DNA from: Rhinopithecus roxellana
Taxonomy: Eukaryota; Chordata; Mammalia; Primates; Cercopithecidae
Assembly (NCBI RefSeq): GCF_007565055.1
Contig: NC_044555.1
Coordinates: forward strand, 37,022,611 to 37,086,610
Direction: 5' to 3'
Length of the DNA stretch: 64,000 nucleotides
Each line of letters opens with the position of its first letter. Within the stretch, counting starts at the first letter, position 1. Both the position numbers and the translations under genes were made by a program. The notes below the pieces were generated by a model. That model was not told the origin of the DNA and did not search any database. It worked only from the letters and a program-made list of their open reading frames with translations. Below, one piece after another: positions 47,696 to 58,814 of the stretch.

Positions 47696-50399
47696 CTTAA
47701 TGATGGCACTCAAAGTGAGGGTGATAAATACTGTTATCATGTACTACATTGCTATATTTTCTATATTAGGATCTTAACTCTACAATAAATTTTATGTAAA
47801 CATTATTTAGGATTGTCTATCTTCTTGTTACCTGAAGGCATTTGAAGAAAACTAGAAGAATGTCACCAAGTTATCTCAATAACTCTACAGATAGATTGAC
47901 ACTCTAAAGCTGTAAATGAAAGTAAGTGTATCTAATCTATGAAGTCAGATTGTTATCTCTATTGACGTGGAAGAAAGAGATTGCCAAACTGATTTATAAG
48001 TACTTTGGACACCATCAAATTAACTTATTGCCTTCCAGCAACAGGTTGTCAGGTTTACACAGAAGACCATGATTCCTGGGGTGGCCTCAAGCATGACCTG
48101 AGTACTCTAGCCAACAGGACAGGGCAAACATCAATGACTTGAGCATAACTTGTCAAAATCCTAACTGTACTAGAAATATCACACTCCTACTCATCATAAA
48201 AAAGTATACGAGAGATTTTTTTGTAATGCCTCCACCATTTATTAGCCAAGAGATTCTCTCCCTATGCCAATCTCACCTTAACCCACCAGCTTAAAGCAGA
48301 ACCACATAATCATTGTTCTTAAGATGATTTTAATAAAGAAATACAGAACATATTAGATAGGATTAGATCATGACCTAAAACTACTCTCTGGAACACTGAT
48401 TTATTGAATTGTATTTTTAACAGAATTGATTTTCCTGGATTGGTAATAAGTATGTTATTAAAGCCTGGAAAAAACAAAAAAAAACTGAAACTGTGTAAAG
48501 TAATCCCATTTCATTCCCATTGTTGAAATAGAGAGAAATCCAGATATTTAACTGAAATGGATTTCACACTTTTAAAAAGCCGATGAGTCTGATGATTACA
48601 AATGTATCAGAGGGAGGTGGTCTTGGGGAGTGATTACTAACTTCCCTTGTCTAGAGGCACATAGCTGTATTCATAGCAGAAAGCCAGTATCTGAAAGTCA
48701 AGGAAAATGGGATAGATTGCAATATAAATGCAGAACACTCTCCTATACAGGGGCTCACCAAGTCACTAGTGAAGAGGCATGTCTGAAAACTAGCATTCAA
48801 GATGGATCTGAGGGTTTACTGATTTTATTCATCTTAGGGTGGTAGGTAAATGACAAATCCTATAGTTACCTCTCTTCCTTGTCTTGCAACAGTTTCAATC
48901 AATATCAGACTGTCTAAGTAGTGTAACAGCAGAGAAAAAGATCACAGTCAGATAGTGTTTCACATTAGCTTTTATAATATATCATACTTCTAATTGATTT
49001 TATATGAGAAAGAGCTTATTTCCATTTTAAAACAGCAGCTTTAATATTTTCTGTTCACGTAAGCATAGTGATGGCATTAAACAGAAAGAAATAGGCTTTC
49101 TCCCAATAAATCTCTATGAAATATTTGTTTATTACAATGCACTTGCTTGTTAATTGGTTAGTTTCTTGCTTAAGCAAGCAGATAACCTAGAAAGGATAGT
49201 GTCATTACTCAGCAACTAAAGGAAGTAGCTGTAAACGCATTATCAACTTCAAGTTATTGGTTTTTCCTTGTGGTTCCAATGACTAGACAATCTGAATCCT
49301 GAGAGAGGAAACATGACCTATTTGACATATCTAAAGGACATAACACCATTTAAAAAGAGCTAAAGCATTTATTAAAATCAAACAGTATTAAGTATCACCT
49401 TTATCATTTCAGTGTTGCTGTCATTCTTTGCTTTCAAGCTATTTTCCCCAGTCTCTGTCATACTTTTGTCCCTAGAATGGCAATATTCCCCTGCCAATAG
49501 ACTTTATGAGTGTTGATAAGAGCATTATTAACAATAGTATTGTGATAGCAATTGAATTAATATTGTTACCTTGGAAACACCTCTTGTAACTACTCATCTT
49601 TGTCAAGAAATATTTGCAGTTATCTGTTTATAAAATATGTCACATATGTTTGTACTGAGATGAGTAGAAACTTGATCAAATTACAGTAAATAAGATATAA
49701 AGGCTTCATAAAGCCATAGACTCTATCAAGTTCCCATGATTAAGCCCACTTCTTCCTATTTTCCTTGCATTGCACTCAACCTTTCAGCTTCAATTTCATC
49801 ATCTGTAAACTGTGATAAAAATAACTTTTTTTCTCTGATAATTTTGAATTTTATAAAATAAGGAATGGAAAGGACATTGTAAATACTGAGTCAATATCAG
49901 TTAATTTTGTTTTGGTTGTTATTTGTGCTTTTTCTCATATGTATTTGATTCAGTCACCTGTCCATTTGGAGAATATTGCAGATAATTCCGGGAAATGTTA
50001 TAGTAATTATCTAAGAACAAGTTAGTTATATTCAAGGTAATGCTGAATATTTAGTACTCTTTGTTTCTTGTAAATATGTGTATGTGTGTATGTGTTAAGT
50101 ATGTAAGATCAAATTCCTAAAACAGACTACGGAGTAAATTAGCCATTAGAGAATATCAGCAGAAAGTTAGACAGACATTAATTTTAATTTAAAAGGCTAT
50201 ATGCCAGCAAAGTATATATGTTTCTGCTGAAAAAGCTTTAAAAATAGAAAATATTTTGTATGCTCTATGTGCACTTATGTGAAAGTTGCATGTAATATAG
50301 TCAAAAACTGAAACAAGAAAACATAATGGTTGAGAAATTAGTATAAACTAAAAATAAAATACTAAGCATTTCCACTGAATGAATGGACCTTCCCTAGGC
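47696..50399. other. mostly unassigned DNA
   Basis: Apart from a weak MIR-like piece near 49780-49900 ('cagcttcaatttcatcatct', 'gtaaactgtgataaaaataa'), no element is recognised. The 48010-48320 part has the base composition of an LTR but I could not assign it. Confidence 0.4.
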
Positions 50400-51215
50400 C
50401 AAGGGTACCCTAGGAAAAAAACTTAAAACCAGTCCTCAGGCATGATGAGATGGGAAGTCAGACACTCCTCATTATACTTCCTTCCTTTTGGGGTGTAGAC
50501 ACAATTGACCAGCATTAATGTTAAAATTGAGATCGTAAGATGACAGAAGAGACTCTTTGTGGCAATAAGATATCAAATTATCAGTAGGACCTAAGGCCAT
50601 AGCAGGCAAGGATTAAGACCCTTACACTTAAAGAATAAACTATGTTTTAACCTGCCATAAGACTTTTATTTTTCTCTGGCAGCTACACAGGCACTGGCCA
50701 TGAGATAAGCAATATTAAAACAATTACAGTTCAGCTCACAGATACTGACTAACTGACCTCCTGTTCCACAAGCCATAACTACAGTTTTGATCAGACAAGA
50801 CAACTGATTTCAGGACTTTCTCCTGATAAGAAGCCCACCAACCTTAGACTGATTCTGGCAACTTTACTGAGGCTGCAAGCTTCTATGTCTTCACGTCCAG
50901 AAAAGGCCCTTTCATGTATAGGTACTGATTGCAATATATTTAAATGTTAACGTCTTCGCCCCAAAGTGAACATGGGTCATAGGTTACATGCATGTTTGTT
51001 CAACAGATCTGTCAGGATCTTCATAAATATTCATAGCTCCTCCTGTAACCTGTTGAATATGTATGTTTAGCCAATCTGTTCAGCATAAAGCTCCTACCCC
51101 AATCCCTCTTCCTTAAAGTGCCTGTCTCTGGTCTTTGCAGGAGGCACGCTTCTCAGCCTGCAGGATGGACACCTTACAGACTGTAACTCCTTATCAAAAT
51201 AAATCCTCCTCTCCT
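50400..51215 (+). mobile_element. probable ERV-type solo LTR
   Basis: An 800-bp segment with LTR character: 'gatgagatgggaagtcagac', a GC-richer middle, then 'cataaagctcctaccccaa', 'ggaggcacgcttctcagcc', 'ctgcaggatggacacc' and an AATAAA signal at about 51200. The layout resembles class I (ERV1/MER-type) primate LTRs. The subfamily and exact ends are not established, and no internal viral coding sequence adjoins it. Confidence 0.55.
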
Positions 51216-51448
51216 TTTCTAAGTTTATAAATTGTGTGAGCTCTATAATTAATGTGAGTATACAAGATTGTAAGGAAAATTTGTGCTTTCATTGTAGTAT
51301 TTTCAAATATTGTTATAATTCATTATGTGCAAGGAATCATAATAACTTTTTTAAACTGTATTTAGACACTATTTATTTGCTAGTGGTAACAGTAAGCCTA
51401 GTGATGTATGGATCATATATTCTTCATATTATTGATTTGGTTGAAAAA

Positions 51449-51488
<40 letters not shown>

Positions 51489-52089
51489 GAGAGAGAGAGA
51501 TCATGAGATCATTGTCTATTTGTTAGATCTGCCTACTCCCTTTCTATCCTATAATTTCATAACAGGAGCAGAGACAGATAATATACATTTCAGCAGAATT
51601 CTATAAACAGATGAAAAACTCAGAGGCAAGTGAGTTAGAACTTTTGTCTACAAGAATGATTGTTAATATATTTTATTTTTCTCACTGGCCAATTGCCACA
51701 GACACATGCTCCATTTGTGTACTGTACACAAATCTGAGCAGTATGAGACAAAGTAGAATGAGATGTTATTATCTTTGTTTCAATGTATAGAAGAATATCA
51801 TATCATATAGGATTCTAGCAATCAACCCCAAACCCATTAACTGTGGTAGCATTTCGTTCGGCATGGAAGCTTTAATTAACTTACTGAACATACGTGAACA
51901 TTGATTAGAATAATACCATGATGCTTAGCAAAATGATAAAGGAAACTGTGTTATATTTTAAGAAAGGATTAGCAGTGTTATAAGTGAATGGTGATATTTC
52001 AAAGCAAATTCTGTATCCACTAGCAAAGAAACTGAAAAGGTCTTGATCTACTTATCACTATTATTTTACATTTATAAATTTTAATTGAT
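51216..52089. other. unassigned DNA with a GT/GA microsatellite
   Basis: Nothing recognised except the microsatellite at 51451. The 96-codon frame at 51236-51526 exists because the GT repeat reads as Cys-Val without stops. Confidence 0.4.
51451..51500. repeat. (GT)18 microsatellite followed by (GA)n
   Basis: Eighteen GT units at 51451-51486, then TA and about six GA units to 51500. Likely length-variable and a usable marker. Confidence 0.95.
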
Positions 52090-52246
52090 CATTGACGATA
52101 ATAATAGCAGCTCTCTCTATCAAGTACTCATGATATGCCAGGCCATCTGTAAGCACTTTATATATATATAATCTCATTTCACTCTCCTGATAATCCTATC
52201 TGAGTTAGGTGTGATTATCTGCATTTAGCATAGAAGATAATGAAGG
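52090..52246 (-). mobile_element. MIR SINE, interrupted by an Alu monomer
   Basis: Reverse-oriented MIR: 'caagtactcatgatatgcca', 'gtaagcactttatatatata', 'atctcatttcactctcctga', 'ttatctgcatttagcatag'. The Alu monomer at 52247 inserted into its end. Confidence 0.75.
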
Positions 52247-52386
52247 CAGGCTAGATGCAGTGGTTCACACCTGTAATCCCAGCAATTTCGGGGGCCAAGG
52301 TGGAGGATCACTTACACCCAGGAGTTTGAGACCAGCCTGGACAACATAATGGGACCCTGTCTCTACTAAAACTTAAAGCAATCAAA
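52247..52386 (+). mobile_element. Alu left monomer (FLAM-type)
   Basis: GGCTAGATGCAGTGGTTCAC to CCCTGTCTCTACTAAAACTT: one Alu arm only with a weak A-rich tail. Near-identical direct repeats (ATAATGAAGGC at 52236-52246 and about 52389-52399) mark the insertion. Confidence 0.8.
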
Positions 52387-52399
52387 GAAATAATGAAGG

Positions 52400-53949
52400 C
52401 CTATAAGGCTTTTAATTCTATGGCCGTGGTCTCATTCCTATTAAGTAGAAGACCAGGTCTTAAAATTCAATCCAAATTATTTAATTTTATCTTTTGTTCT
52501 CTTACTGAATGTCTAAAACCTTAAGTTCAAAGTATTCCTGTGTTGATCTTGTTTATCTTGAAAAATCAAAAAGTAAATTAATAATTTTGCAAGACAGTCT
52601 CAAGACATATACTGTAGACACACATATATAATAAATGACCAATTGAGAGGGGAAGATGAATTCCACTACCCACTCTCAAGATAAAGATAATCAGGATCCC
52701 AACTTAAAATTCACCAAACATGAAGATAAGGACAGAAAATCTAGGTGGTTATCTAAGATATCTAATTATTTTCACAAAATGTTTTGATAGTGAATGAAAT
52801 CTTTTTGGTTTACGTTACAGTTGTGCCCACATAGCAATGAGGCTGCTTGCAAAATGCTTGCAAAATTGGACTATTTTTAGAGAGAATTTACATTCTTTGA
52901 ATAAAGTAACAATACGTACTTTATTCTGTGAGAAAAAGTTGCTATATAAAGACAGTCATAGTCAGTTTCAACAAATAAGACTTTTTCATGGTACAATGCC
53001 GGTGAAATCGCTAAATGACTATGGATTTCCTTTATGGTTTTTAAGGATGTTAACAGTTTCTCAGTCCTCTAATTGATCAGTAAAACTGATACAAAAGTGA
53101 CAATTACAGAATTGTTTGCCTTTACCTTGGATGGTATTCTTTTAATTCTGTTCTAGAAAAGCCAATTTTCCTATGATTAGAAAGATAGTGAAACAGTTAC
53201 TGAGATTTTATGTAATCAGACATGAAACCAATCTATTCCCAGGCTAAGGTGCTTTGAAATAATAATGGTGCTGCCCTACATCCCTGGAGATGATGTCAAG
53301 CACTGACCTGACACCAATGCAAGAGTAAAATATATCTCATAAGAGAAACAAAAGGTTTATGCAATTGTGGTCTGTATTATTTTTTTTTTTAATCACATGT
53401 CTCAACTACCCAGTATCCGTATTTCAAAAAAAAATGTCTGAGCTTGGCTGTGCAATCACAGAGAGAAAAAATTTGAGGGAAAAACTGCTTCCTACTGACT
53501 ATTTCTATTTTTGTTTTTGTGTTTGCAAGTGAGCTTTGATTGCTGGATTGTATAGGCAAGACTCTTCTGGTCGACACTGTAGAAAAGCATGTAGAAAATC
53601 AAGCTTAGCTACAAAATATGGAAATCTCAGGAATGTGGCAAATCCCAAATCAGAGGATAAAAACAGAGTAATTTTGAAATGCAGGTAGGCAACAAAAATA
53701 TAAGGAAAACACTTTTATCCAGATAGTGTATTTTAATAGAATGAGTTTATTCAAAAAGGTTTTTTTCCCATGGTAATTGGTGGGGCAAATTTGATTTAAC
53801 TTAAATTTCTTTTAGGAACAAATAAATATGGCATTAGAATATTATACACTTAAAGATAAAAGATGCTAAGAAACACCAAAAATAAGTAAATGACAATCTT
53901 ACATTTTTAGATATTACATTACTATTGCTACTACTTCTATCAGTACTAC
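52400..53949. other. unassigned DNA
   Basis: No gene or confident repeat. 'gcttgcaaaatgcttgcaaa' near 52849 is a small local duplication. Confidence 0.4.
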
Positions 53950-54200
53950 TAATAACAATAATTAACATTTAATAAGAATTACTGTATGTTGAGGTCTTTT
54001 AAGTCTAACATTATACTGAATGCTAACAGTAATCTGAGGAGGTAATTATTATTCTTCTGATTTCTAGTTTGGTAAATTGAGTTTTAGAGAAGTTACGTAA
54101 CTTGCTAAATTTCAAACAGCTAATAAATGTGGTATCCAGGATCTAACCTCAAGTATGTATAACTTCAAATCTGTGAGCTTGTCTATTACACTAAATTGCT
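53950..54200 (-). mobile_element. MIR SINE (MIRb-like)
   Basis: Nearly full-length reverse MIR: 'attaacatttaataagaatt', 'gaggaggtaattattattct', 'gtaaattgagttttagagaa', 'gttacgtaacttgctaaatt', 'cagctaataaatgtggtatc', then a degraded tRNA-like head. Confidence 0.75.
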
Positions 54201-54440
54201 TTTTTCACTTAAATATTAGTGACAGAAAAAAAATCTGTTAGAACTGCTTAGATTTGCTATGAATTTTAAATCTTGGTTCAAAATATTCTATAGATCTATT
54301 CCCTATATTTGTACCCAATCATTCCAACGGAGAAATAGAGATATTTTACTTACCACTGGAAAGCATTATCAACAATTGTTGTCAAGTTTATGACTCTGTA
54401 CTAATTTTAAGATACAATGTGCATTGAGAAACAACATTAT

Positions 54441-54516
54441 GCCTATGGCCATACCACCCCGAATGCGCCCGAACTCGTCTGATCTCGGAAGCTAAGCAGG
54501 GTCTTGGATGGGAGAA
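54441..54516 (+). pseudogene. 5S rRNA pseudogene, internally deleted
   Basis: GCCTATGGCCATACCACCCC through GAAGCTAAGCAGGGTC follows 5S rRNA nucleotides 1-63 with few changes. Nucleotides 64-78 are missing, after which TTGGATGGGAGA (79-90) resumes and the match ends; the 3' 30 nt are absent. The deletion removes the intermediate element of the internal RNA polymerase III promoter, so transcription as 5S is not expected. An A- and purine-rich stretch follows (54527-54557), consistent with retroposition, though clear target duplications are not seen. Confidence 0.85.
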
Positions 54517-54526
54517 GCAGTATTAC

Positions 54527-54557
54527 AAAAAGGGAGAGAAAGAGAGAGAAAGAGATT
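54527..54557. repeat. AG-rich purine tract
   Basis: AAAAAGGGAGAGAAAGAGAG-type tract directly after the 5S pseudogene. It may be the mutated tail of that retrocopy. Confidence 0.6.
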
Positions 54558-54797
54558 AAAATTAATTATTCAAAGAAGTATTATTTTAACAAACAGAAAG
54601 GTTCATATTTGTCTAGCCTACAGTTTTGTGACTCGTTAAAGAAACTGGTAGAATAATGAAGAAATTTGAAGAAGAAATGTGGAAACACATATTACAGATT
54701 AAGAGAGGATGAAGAAGGACCCTCTAAATACAAATCAAACTATTTTGGTCTATCAGTGTGTCTTCATTGAAATTGAATGCAAATGTTACCCCTAGCA

Positions 54798-54819
54798 GGG
54801 ATGGGGGGGGTGGGAGGGG
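54798..54819 (+). other. potential G-quadruplex on the plus strand
   Basis: Four G runs (3, 8, 3 and 4 G) separated by AT, T and A loops satisfy the G3+N1-7 rule. Confidence 0.65.
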
Positions 54820-55769
54820 ACAATTTCACAAGCTATAACACATTCTTTTTAGTTAACATTTCTTCCCTCTTGTCCCTATCATATTTCCACTCTCTAACTC
54901 CAAAGTTTAAAAACAAACAGTTTTACAAATTACTTTCTGTTTTTTTTCCCCCTTGACTGCAATTTTTTCTGAAAGTACGTGTTTGGCTGTCTTTAAGACA
55001 CAAACATTTTTATTCCATTGTGGCTCTGGAGATGTTAATTCAGCTTTTCAATATAGAAAGGCACTGTGAATAAATGTCTATCGTGCATTGGTTCTTTAAT
55101 GACTACAGGGATATTATGAGATTAAAAATTCAAAAAGGAAGTTACTTGGTTTAGCACAATCAGGGTGAGAAGTTTCCAAAATCTACCAAATTTAAATCCC
55201 GTAGAACTTGAAATACAAAGTAAATTCACTTTTTTCAAAAGTCTTTCTGACACCAGTGCCAGAGCAGTTTTGACCCTAGTAAGTTATTTGTAAAGAGTTC
55301 TAAATTAAATAAACAAATAATATAAGGTCAACAACAGAAAACATTTCCTGACCTTACTGTTTTCATAATTTCATAATGTGGTCTTTCAAAATGACACTAA
55401 AAGTTCCTAATGTTTAGTTTAATTTCTAAACTGAATTAATTATTAGATACATAATCACAGATAATGTTATTTTATGAAAAAAGTGTCCAATTATTTTAAG
55501 AAGAGATAAATAATACATCACATTTTATATTGTCTTGGATATAAAGAAGATGCTAATTGGGGAACTCCTTTAGAAAAATAAATTTTGGCAAACTGTTTAA
55601 TAAATCAAATGCAGCATTCATTCACCGATCTATTTAGAAAGAACACTACATTTCTCAGCATCTTAAGCAATTTTATACTTTCCTGGTTTTCCCAGACAGT
55701 TATTTCCACAATATTATTTGCCTAGCATTTGGCAAATTCTAGGAAAAAACATTAAATATATTGTTTTAT
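54820..55769. other. unassigned AT-rich DNA
   Basis: No recognised gene or repeat. Confidence 0.4.
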
Positions 55770-55895
55770 AATCTATAATTTATTTGCCTTTCTCCTACAT
55801 GAAACTATGAGTTCACTAAAGCAAGTCACCATGACCTGCTTCTAGCACAATTGTGCATCTAGCACAATTGCCAGCACAAAGGTTGTTCAGAAAAT
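55770..55895 (+). mobile_element. L2-like LINE 3' tail
   Basis: 'tttatttgcctttctcctac', a 'gaaactatgagttcactaa' block and two copies of 'atctagcacaattg'-like sequence fit a diverged L2 terminus with a small local duplication (about 55841-55870). Confidence 0.45.
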
Positions 55896-56155
55896 GTGAT
55901 GGTTAAAGCGTATGGAGTTCAATACTTGTCTTGACTTCAGAAGAACACTAATAATTTGTTCTATTAATGAAAGTACTATTCATGTTGAATTCATTTGCCA
56001 AATCCATCTGAATAAAAATATAAAAATGAAATATATTCTTGTTTTGGTCATTATACTTGTATTAATTGAGTAATTTCCCAACTCTTCACTTGGTTTCAGT
56101 TAAAAACATACAACAGCAATAAGTGAAGAAAAATGCTCTAAAATTAAATAATTCA

Positions 56156-56450
56156 GGCCAGGGAGAGTGGCTCACACCTGTAGTCCCAGCACTTTGGGAG
56201 GCCAAGGAGGGGTATCCCTTGAGCCCAAGAGTTCAGGACCAGCCTGGGCAACATGGTGGGACCCCATCTCTACATAAAATACAGAAATTAGCCCGGCATC
56301 ATGGCATGCACCTGTAGTCTCAGCTATTCAGGAGGATGATGTTGAGGATCGTTTGAGCACGGGAGTTCGAGGCTGTGGTAAAGCCATGATCCGATCACCG
56401 CACTCCAGCTTGGGTGAAGGAGTGAAATTCTGTCTCCAAAACAAAAAAAC
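56156..56450 (+). mobile_element. AluJ
   Basis: Full dimer with old-subfamily traits: GAGCCCAAGAGTTCAGGACC, 'acatggtgggaccccatc', and a diverged right arm with 'ttcgaggctgtggtaaagcc'. The most diverged complete Alu in the window. Flanks are AT-rich and target duplications are eroded. Confidence 0.9.
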
Positions 56451-57225
56451 TTAAATATTTTGATCATTTCTATCATTTCTATCAAGGACGTTACGGTTTA
56501 AGTTCACTTTTCTGAGGCCAGAGAAGTGACATGGGACTTCCAAAATTATTCATATGGCTCCAGTCAATAAATAAGCAAGCAAGCAATCTAGTTAGCAAAC
56601 AAAAGAAACAACAATAATTTTAAAAACCAGCTGTTAATAAAAGAGGGTTTTAAATATCTAAACTGTCTCTGTGTTGATTAAAATTTAATGGATAGATGCC
56701 AATCCTCCAGTACACTTCATGCTTTATAGATCTGGCAGGAGTAAATAGCACATGTTACAGAATATCTTAATAAGACAGAGTATGTGGCTAATATTACTGT
56801 GCATCTATGAGCATCTATAAAAGTTTAAAGATTTGAAAGTTATTTAGTGTTTCAACTTGCTTAGGGCTCTCTGGGAGGTGTACATACTGATTGCACTCTT
56901 CTTGTGGCATTTATTTCCCAGGGGCATTGATGAAGGTTCTCAAAATTCATGCTAGAACTTGAAAGGGAAAGAAATGAAATGGAAACTCAAATCATAACAT
57001 ATTATTAAGCATTCGAATTTAAACATATTGAAATCCAAACATGTAGAGGCTTGCATAGTAATATTAACTTCATCTGGCCTTCAAACATTGTACTTTTAAA
57101 TCTTCACAGACTAGAAAACAATCTTACTGACCTATTTACGTTATTAATCTTGATCCTGTATATCAATGTTTTAGATATCCCACGAAACTTGCAAAAAACA
57201 ATCCAGTGCTCTATGTTGATATGTA
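56451..57225. other. unassigned DNA
   Basis: No recognised gene or repeat. Confidence 0.4.
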
Positions 57226-58403
57226 GCCCTGTGCCGCTCAATATTTTGGTCAGCGACAAATCACATATATGACTCTGGCTCCATAAGATTATAATGGAGC
57301 TGAAAAATTCTTATTGCCTAGTGACCTCGTAGCCATCACAATGTTGTAGTGCAATGCATTACTCGTGTTTGTGGTGATGCTGGTATCAACAAACCTACTG
57401 CACTGCCAGTCATATAAAAGTACAGCATATACAATTATGTACAGTACATAAGACTTGATAATAATAATAAACAATTATGTTACTAGTTTATATATTTACT
57501 ATATTATAATTTTTATCGTTATTTTAGAGTGTACTCCACTTTAGAAAATGAATTAGTTGTAGAAGAGTCTCAGGCATGTCCTTCAGGAGGTGTTTCAGAA
57601 GACGGCATTGTTATCCTAAGAGATGACAGCTTCATGCATACTATTGCCTCTGAAGATCTTCCAGTGAGACAATATGTGATACTGATGATCCTGACCGGGT
57701 ATAGGCCTAGCTGAACGTGTGTGTTTGTGTTTTAGTTTTCAACAAAAAAGTTAAAACAGTAAAAATGTGAAAAATGGAAAAAGTCTACAGAATGAGAATA
57801 AAAAGAAATAAAATATTTTTGTGCCCCTGTACAACATCTTTGTGTTTTAAACTAAGTGTTATTACCAAAGAGTTCAAAATATTTAAAAATTGCAAAATTT
57901 ATAAAGTAAAAGATGTACAATAGGCTAAGGTTCATTTATTATTGAAGAAAGAAAAACATACTTCCTTCAATTTAGTGTATCCTAAGTGTACGGTGTTGAT
58001 AACGTCTACAGTATTGTACAGCAGTGTCCCAGGCCTTCACATTCATTCACCACTCACTCACCCAGAGCAACTTCCAGGCCTGCAAGCTCATTCACGGTAA
58101 TTGTCCTATATGAGTGTGCCATTTCTTCTCTTTTATACCATATTTTTACTGTACTTTTTCTAGGCTTAGATATATAAATACTCACCATCATATTATATAT
58201 GTCTACAGGTTACAAATATATACATTAACATGCTGTATAGATTTGTAACCTAAAGCATTAGGCTATATAATACAGCTTAGGTGTGTAGTAAGCTATACTT
58301 TCTAGGTTTGTGTAAGGACATTCTATGATGCTCTCATAATGAGGAAATCACCTAACAATGCATTGCTCAGAAAGTATCTCGATCATTAAATGATACATGA
58401 CTA
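57226..58403. mobile_element. Tigger3-like DNA transposon, nearly full-length non-autonomous copy
   Basis: The right end, reversed, begins ATAGTCATGTATCATTTAAT and corresponds to the CAGTCATGCGTCGCTTAACG-type Tigger3 terminus. The left end is a decayed partner ('gtgccgctcaatattttggt'). Internal blocks include 'aacaaacctactgcactgcc', 'ccaggccttcacattcattc' and 'ctatataatacagcttaggt'. The frame 57529-57714 (EDLPVRQYVILMILTGYRPS at its end) looks like the acidic C-terminal end of a pogo-type transposase. The rest of the transposase is missing. Confidence 0.8.
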
Positions 58404-58594
58404 TGCTTAATAAAGCTGCACAACAAACACTCCTGGCAGTGTGTCAGTACGATTTACATGAAACTTTTGCAATTATAATTTGTTCAAGAAAAAATTGCAT
58501 AGAAGATATTCAAATGTAAGGGCCACAAGAAACAAATCATATTTTTTCGTATTTTTTCTTTAATGTGAAGGAAATGTGTAATGATGGAAAGGGT

Positions 58595-58792
58595 ATACGT
58601 ATTTGGTCAGATGTAGGTTTGTCTTCTCTATCAGTCATTGACTAACTGTGTGACTTTTGCCAAGTTACCTGTGTTCTCTAAGACTCTGTGTTATCCTCTG
58701 CAAACAAAGTTAAAAATATCTACCTTCAGGTATAGTACATTGCAATGTCCCTGTCACATAGTGGGGACTCAATAAAAGTTAGTTGCCTTCTT
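58595..58792 (+). mobile_element. MIR SINE
   Basis: 'attgactaactgtgtgactt', TTGCCAAGTTACCTGTGTTC, 'ctctgcaaacaaagttaaaa' and the tail GTCACATAGTGGGGACTCAA follow MIR in order on the plus strand. A 14-base A run follows at about 58800. Confidence 0.75.
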
Positions 58793-58814
58793 TCTTACAG
58801 AAAAAAAAAAAAAA

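Noticed and set aside
50400..51215. Possible intact endogenous retrovirus
   Set aside because: Only LTR-like sequence is visible; no gag, pol or env remnants flank it.
51236..51526. 96-codon frame with a Cys-Val repeat
   Set aside because: Produced by the (GT)18 microsatellite.
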